The position numbers were made by a program, and so were the translations under genes. Positions 60,539 to 64,000 of a DNA stretch of 64,000 bases are shown here, in pieces (the first letter of the stretch is position 1; every line of letters starts with the position of its first letter). The notes under the pieces are model-generated. The model was not told where the DNA came from, searched no databases, and worked only from the letters and a program-made list of their open reading frames with translations. Origin of the DNA: Pseudomonas botevensis (GTDB lineage: Bacteria > Pseudomonadota > Gammaproteobacteria > Pseudomonadales > Pseudomonadaceae); assembly GCF_019145475.1 (NCBI RefSeq), contig NZ_JAHTKI010000002.1, forward strand, positions 1 to 64,000, in the 5' to 3' direction.

Positions 60539-62392
60539 CTAATCCACCGCTTCGGCCACCCCCTGATCCTCGCCCAGAAACCCGCCACTCTGATGCTGCC
60601 AAAGCCGCGCATAGGTGCCGTTTTTCCCGAGCAGCTCAGTATGAGTTCCCTGTTCAATAATCCGCCCCTCATCCATGACAATCAGCCGATCCATGGCCGC
60701 GATGGTTGACAGGCGGTGGGCGATGGCGATGACGGTTTTGCCTTGCATCATTTCATCGAGGCTTTCCTGGATGGCCACTTCGACTTCCGAGTCGAGGGCG
60801 CTGGTGGCTTCGTCGAGCAGCAGGATCGGCGCGTTCTTGAGCATCACCCGGGCGATGGCGATGCGTTGGCGCTGGCCACCGGAGAGCTTGATGCCGCGCT
60901 CGCCCACCAGGGTGTCGTAGCCGCTGTGACCCTGGCGGTCGCTCAGTTGGCTGATGAAACCGTCGGCCTGGGCGTTGGCGGCAGCGCGGTGTACCTGTTC
61001 GTCGGTCGCGTCCGGGCGGCCGTAGGCGATGTTGTCGCGGATCGAGCGGTGCAGCAGGGAAGTGTCCTGCGTGACCATGCCGATGGTGCTGCGCAGGCTG
61101 TCCTGAGTGACATGGGCGATGTTCTGCCCGTCGATGCGGATCTCGCCGCTGTCCACGTCATAGAAGCGCAGCAGCAGATTGATCAGCGTGGATTTGCCGG
61201 CGCCGGAGCGGCCCACCAGGCCGATTTTTTCGCCCGGGCGGATGTTCAGGCTCAGGCCATCGAGCACCTGGCGTTCACCGTTGTAGTTGAAGCGCACCTT
61301 GTCGAAGGTCACCGCGCCGCCCATCGGCACCAGCACGCCGGCGTTCGGCGCGTCCTGCACCTTGGGGCCTCGGGTCAGGGTGTCCATGCCGTCCTGCACG
61401 GTGCCGATGTTTTCGAACAGCGACGTCATCTGCCACATGATCCAGTGCGACATGCCGTTGATACGCAGCGCCATGGCGGTAATCGCCGCCACCGCGCCGG
61501 TGCCGACTTCGCCCTGGTGCCACAGCCACAAGGCATAGCCACCCGCACCCATAATCAGGCCGACCACCAGCGCCTGATTGACGATTTCGAACTGGCTGAC
61601 CAGACGCATCTGGCGGAACCCGGTCTGCTTGAAATCCTCCATCGCCGCCCGCGCAAAGTGCGCTTCACGCTTGGAGTGGGAGAACAGTTTCACCGTGGTG
61701 ATGTTGGTGTAGGCGTCGGAAATCCGCCCGGTCATCGACGACCGTGCGTGGGCCTGTTCCTGGCCGACCTGGCCCAGGCGCGGCACGAAATACAGCATCG
61801 CCAACCCGAACAACGCGACCCAGGCAATGAACGGCAGCATCAGTTTCAGATCGAAGCCGCCGGCCAGGGCGATGATCGCAATGAAATAAACGCCGATGCC
61901 GGGGGCGATTTCGATCACCGTGAACAGCACTTCGCGCACGGCCAGCGCCGTCTGCATCACCTTGGTCGTGACCCGACCGGAAAACTCATCGGAAAAAAAC
62001 GAAAGGCTTTGCCGCAGCATCAGCCGGTGGAAGTCCCAGCGCAGCCGCAGCGGCAGATTGATCGCCAGAATCTGGTGCTGCACCATCGTGCGCAGCGCCA
62101 CCAGCCCGATGCTGGTCACCAGCACCACGCCGATCCCCCACAGCACGCGGCTTTCCTGCCCACTGACATCGCCGCCAGCCTTCCAGGTCGCCAGCAGATC
62201 CACGACCTGCCCGAGAAACGAAAACAGCCAGGCTTCATAGATCGAAACGCTGGCACTCAACAGTGCCAGCGCCAGCACATAACCGCGCGCGCCACGGGTG
62301 CAGGCCCACAGAAACCTCGCCAGGCCGGTCGGTGGCGGTGGCAGTTCATCAGGCGGGAAGGGGTCGAGTCTTCGTTCAAACACGCGAAGCAT
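60539..62392 (-). CDS. ABC exporter (permease fused to ATPase), MsbA/MDR-like
   Basis: A 617-residue half-transporter. Six membrane segments lie within about residues 30-330, then the ATPase domain with Walker A GRSGAGKS, signature LSGGQRQRIAIAR, Walker B ILLLDEATSALD and the switch His in IAHRLSTI. It would dimerise and export lipids, drugs or another amphiphile. ATG 62392 is chosen as the first in a sensible context; the upstream frame is unlike a protein start. Transcribed alone. Substrate unknown. Confidence 0.88.
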   Translation of the reverse strand: MLRVFERRLDPFPPDELPPPPTGLARFLWACTRGARGYVLALALLSASVSIYEAWLFSFLGQVVDLLATWKAGGDVSGQESRVLWGIGVVLVTSIGLVALRTMVQHQILAINLPLRLRWDFHRLMLRQSLSFFSDEFSGRVTTKVMQTALAVREVLFTVIEIAPGIGVYFIAIIALAGGFDLKLMLPFIAWVALFGLAMLYFVPRLGQVGQEQAHARSSMTGRISDAYTNITTVKLFSHSKREAHFARAAMEDFKQTGFRQMRLVSQFEIVNQALVVGLIMGAGGYALWLWHQGEVGTGAVAAITAMALRINGMSHWIMWQMTSLFENIGTVQDGMDTLTRGPKVQDAPNAGVLVPMGGAVTFDKVRFNYNGERQVLDGLSLNIRPGEKIGLVGRSGAGKSTLINLLLRFYDVDSGEIRIDGQNIAHVTQDSLRSTIGMVTQDTSLLHRSIRDNIAYGRPDATDEQVHRAAANAQADGFISQLSDRQGHSGYDTLVGERGIKLSGGQRQRIAIARVMLKNAPILLLDEATSALDSEVEVAIQESLDEMMQGKTVIAIAHRLSTIAAMDRLIVMDEGRIIEQGTHTELLGKNGTYARLWQHQSGGFLGEDQGVAEAVD

Positions 62393-62612
62393 GGTGGTCT
62401 CCGAAATGATCAGCTGGCGGGGATTCTGCCATTTAACGGTGGGCTTGAGGGTTTTGCAGATGATGGGTTGACCCCATCGAAGGCTGGGTTGCTGCACTTT
62501 GTTGAGCGGTGACTGGCTTCGGGCCGCCATTCACGTAGCCAATTTTTTTGAATGTAGGCTTTAATGTCCGGGCTCATTGGCCGCTGCACCCACTATCAAG
62601 GAAGAAACCATT

Positions 62613-63668
62613 TTGAAACGAGCATTCGGCGCTCTGCTGTTGACCTGTTTGACGACTTTCGCCCTCGCTGACGAGCGTCCCGTCGGTTTTCAATCCTCTA
62701 CGTTGACGGACCCGCAACACGACCGCGCACTGGAAATCGTCGTCTGGTATCCCGGCGCAACCGCTGCCGCCAAACAGATGATCGGCGATGACGTGGTGTT
62801 CGTCGGCGCACCCGCTGTGCGCAATGCCGCGCCCGTGGCCGGCAAGCATCCCTTGGTGGTGCTTTCTCACGGCTACCGGGGCAACTGGAGCAACCAGATC
62901 TGGCTTGCCAGCGCCCTGGCGCAGAAGGGCTACATTGTCGCAGCGGTCAATCACCCCGGCACCACCACTCACAACCTCAGCCCGCAAGCAGCGGCGCAAT
63001 TGTGGCTGCGTCCCGACGATCTGCGCCGAGTGATCGATGGAGTCATGGCGCAACCGGAAAAGTTCGGCGCCGTCGCCAATGACCGAATTGCCGTCGTCGG
63101 CCACTCCCGCGGCGGCTGGACCGCGCTGGAAATCGCCGGCGCGCGTTTTGATCCGGAGCGCTTCGCCCAGGACTGCAAAACCCATCCGCAACTGTCCAGT
63201 TGCAGCGTGTATGGAAAGATCAATCCCACCAACACCGCGCAATCCAACGCCGCACTGGCGGGTGACTGGCGCGATAAACGCGTCACCGCCATCGTTTCGC
63301 TGGACCTGGGCCTGTCACGCGGCCTGACCGATCAGAGCCTCGCCGCGCTCCCGGTGCCAGCGCTGGTGATCGCGGCCGGCGTGCCGTCGCGCGACCTGCC
63401 CGCAGAACTGGAGTCCGCCAACCTCGCCAAACGCCTGCCGGCGGCTTCCAGTCATTACGTCGAAATCAGCGATGCCAGCCATTTCAGCTTCATGTCGCGG
63501 TGCAAACCGGGCGCGGAGGCGATGCTTGAAGAGGATGTGCCGGGTGACGGGATCATTTGCCGGGATGGCGAGAACGGGCGTCCGCGTGAGGTGATTCAGC
63601 AGCAGGTTGTGGCGCTGATAGAAGATTTTCTGGCGCAGTCATTTGCCTACAAGCAAGGCGGTTTGTAA
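62613..63668 (+). CDS. secreted alpha/beta hydrolase, dienelactone-hydrolase/PAF-AH-like
   Basis: A 351-residue exported hydrolase starting at TTG 62613 (AAGGAAG upstream). The signal peptide ends near F-A-L-A-D-E. Catalytic parts: oxyanion S-H-G-Y-R-G-N, nucleophile Ser in VVGHSRGGW, and late His in S-D-A-S-H-F-S-F. Several Cys (Q-D-C-K-T, S-S-C-S-V, S-R-C-K-P, I-I-C-R) may form disulfides. It probably cleaves an ester or lactone in the periplasm or outside the cell. Confidence 0.83.
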   Translation: MKRAFGALLLTCLTTFALADERPVGFQSSTLTDPQHDRALEIVVWYPGATAAAKQMIGDDVVFVGAPAVRNAAPVAGKHPLVVLSHGYRGNWSNQIWLASALAQKGYIVAAVNHPGTTTHNLSPQAAAQLWLRPDDLRRVIDGVMAQPEKFGAVANDRIAVVGHSRGGWTALEIAGARFDPERFAQDCKTHPQLSSCSVYGKINPTNTAQSNAALAGDWRDKRVTAIVSLDLGLSRGLTDQSLAALPVPALVIAAGVPSRDLPAELESANLAKRLPAASSHYVEISDASHFSFMSRCKPGAEAMLEEDVPGDGIICRDGENGRPREVIQQQVVALIEDFLAQSFAYKQGGL

Positions 63669-63734
63669 AAGGGCGGAGCGATAGCTGCCGACCACACCCG
63701 ACAGCTTCGCTCGTCATCCGGCACGGCTTGCGAA

Positions 63735-64000
63735 TCAATGGCGCCCTGGGCGCTCAAGAGCGCGCGAAGACAACGGAGTGGACATCACGATTGAAGTTCG
63801 CGTCTCGCCGTAAAGGTTGATCCGCTCGATCAAGCGCTCAAGGTCGCTCATGCTGGTCGCGACCAGTCGCATGACGTAGGAATCGGCCCCGGTGACATGG
63901 TCGCATTCGAGAATTTCAGGAATCGAGCGCAACAGATCCAGAAATTTTGCCTTGGCCGGCTGGGGCACCGTCATCGCAATCAACGCGGCTACCGGGTAAC
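63735..64000 (-). CDS. Lrp/AsnC-family regulator, 5' end cut by the window edge
   Basis: The visible 80-odd residues are the C-terminal RAM (effector/oligomer) domain: Y-P-V-A-A-L-I-A-M-T-V-P, F-L-D-L-L-R-S-I-P-E-I-L-E-C-D-H-V-T-G-A-D-S-Y-V-M-R-L-V, then I-N-L-Y-G-E-T-R-T-S-I-V. The DNA-binding part must lie beyond base 64000. The frame stays open to the window edge, which supports a truncated gene rather than a short one. The regulated amino acid cannot be told. Confidence 0.85.
   Translation of the reverse strand, partial: YPVAALIAMTVPQPAKAKFLDLLRSIPEILECDHVTGADSYVMRLVATSMSDLERLIERINLYGETRTSIVMSTPLSSRALERPGRH

Overview
The window is high-GC bacterial chromosome and reads as a Pseudomonas of the fluorescens type. 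The evidence is dense operons with ATGA/TGATG stop-start overlaps, many LysR/AraC regulators, Pseudomonas-style REPIN palindromes (GTGGGAGCGGGCTTGCCCGCG type), a tRNA-Gln(UUG) gene, and small genus-typical hypothetical proteins. No phage, insertion sequence, CRISPR array or rRNA was seen. The species is inferred from style and not proven.

Layout. 0-2.5 kb: a DUF3574 lipoprotein, an extremely Met/Cys-rich protein (73 Met and 15 Cys in 169 residues) with its own promoter and terminator, and an XRE-cupin regulator. 2.5-9.2 kb: an AraC regulator divergent from a carboxymuconolactone decarboxylase-like protein, then an acyl-CoA dehydrogenase-like flavoprotein in a tight operon with an ABC importer (ATPase, Tat-type binding protein, permease), then a zinc alcohol dehydrogenase. 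9.2-12 kb: small envelope and hypothetical genes and tRNA-Gln. 12-15 kb: a tyrosine-phosphatase domain fused to an autotransporter barrel, then an AraC regulator. 15-18.2 kb: a two-component system divergent from PepSY and cytochrome b561 genes. 18.2-22.2 kb: a BNR/Asp-box protein, a small membrane protein and an LtaS-like phosphotransferase.

22.2-25.2 kb is the most notable block: three proteins sharing a C-terminal G(D/N)L module (DUF1842/DUF1843-like) upstream of a radical SAM/SPASM protein, which looks like a RiPP-type peptide modification system with a hairpin between the substrates and the enzyme. 26-31 kb: a second leuCD-type dehydratase pair with a 2-hydroxycarboxylate transporter and a LysR regulator, a probable C4/C5 hydroxyacid module. 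32-37.6 kb: an agmatine/putrescine operon (LysR, agmatine deiminase, N-carbamoylputrescine amidase, polyamine-binding protein and a second, Tat-exported agmatine deiminase).

37.6-48.3 kb: mostly stand-alone metabolic and transport genes, including RlhA (23S rRNA hydroxylation), an MHS transporter, an MFS protein, a DJ-1/AraC regulator and an epoxide-hydrolase-like enzyme. 48.4-52.7 kb: TrmK-like tRNA methyltransferase, a PhyH-type dioxygenase, an aldo/keto reductase, a WrbA-like flavodoxin and a LysR. 52.7-58.4 kb: a choline/betaine-like cluster (MFS, orphan OpuAC-type binding protein, small cupin, GMC oxidoreductase, LysR). 58.4-64 kb: secreted small proteins, one with four 14-residue repeats, a lower-GC membrane coiled-coil gene, an ABC exporter, a secreted alpha/beta hydrolase, and the 3' part of an Lrp/AsnC regulator cut by the window edge.

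All domain calls come from reading motifs and from memory of the families. No database search was run.
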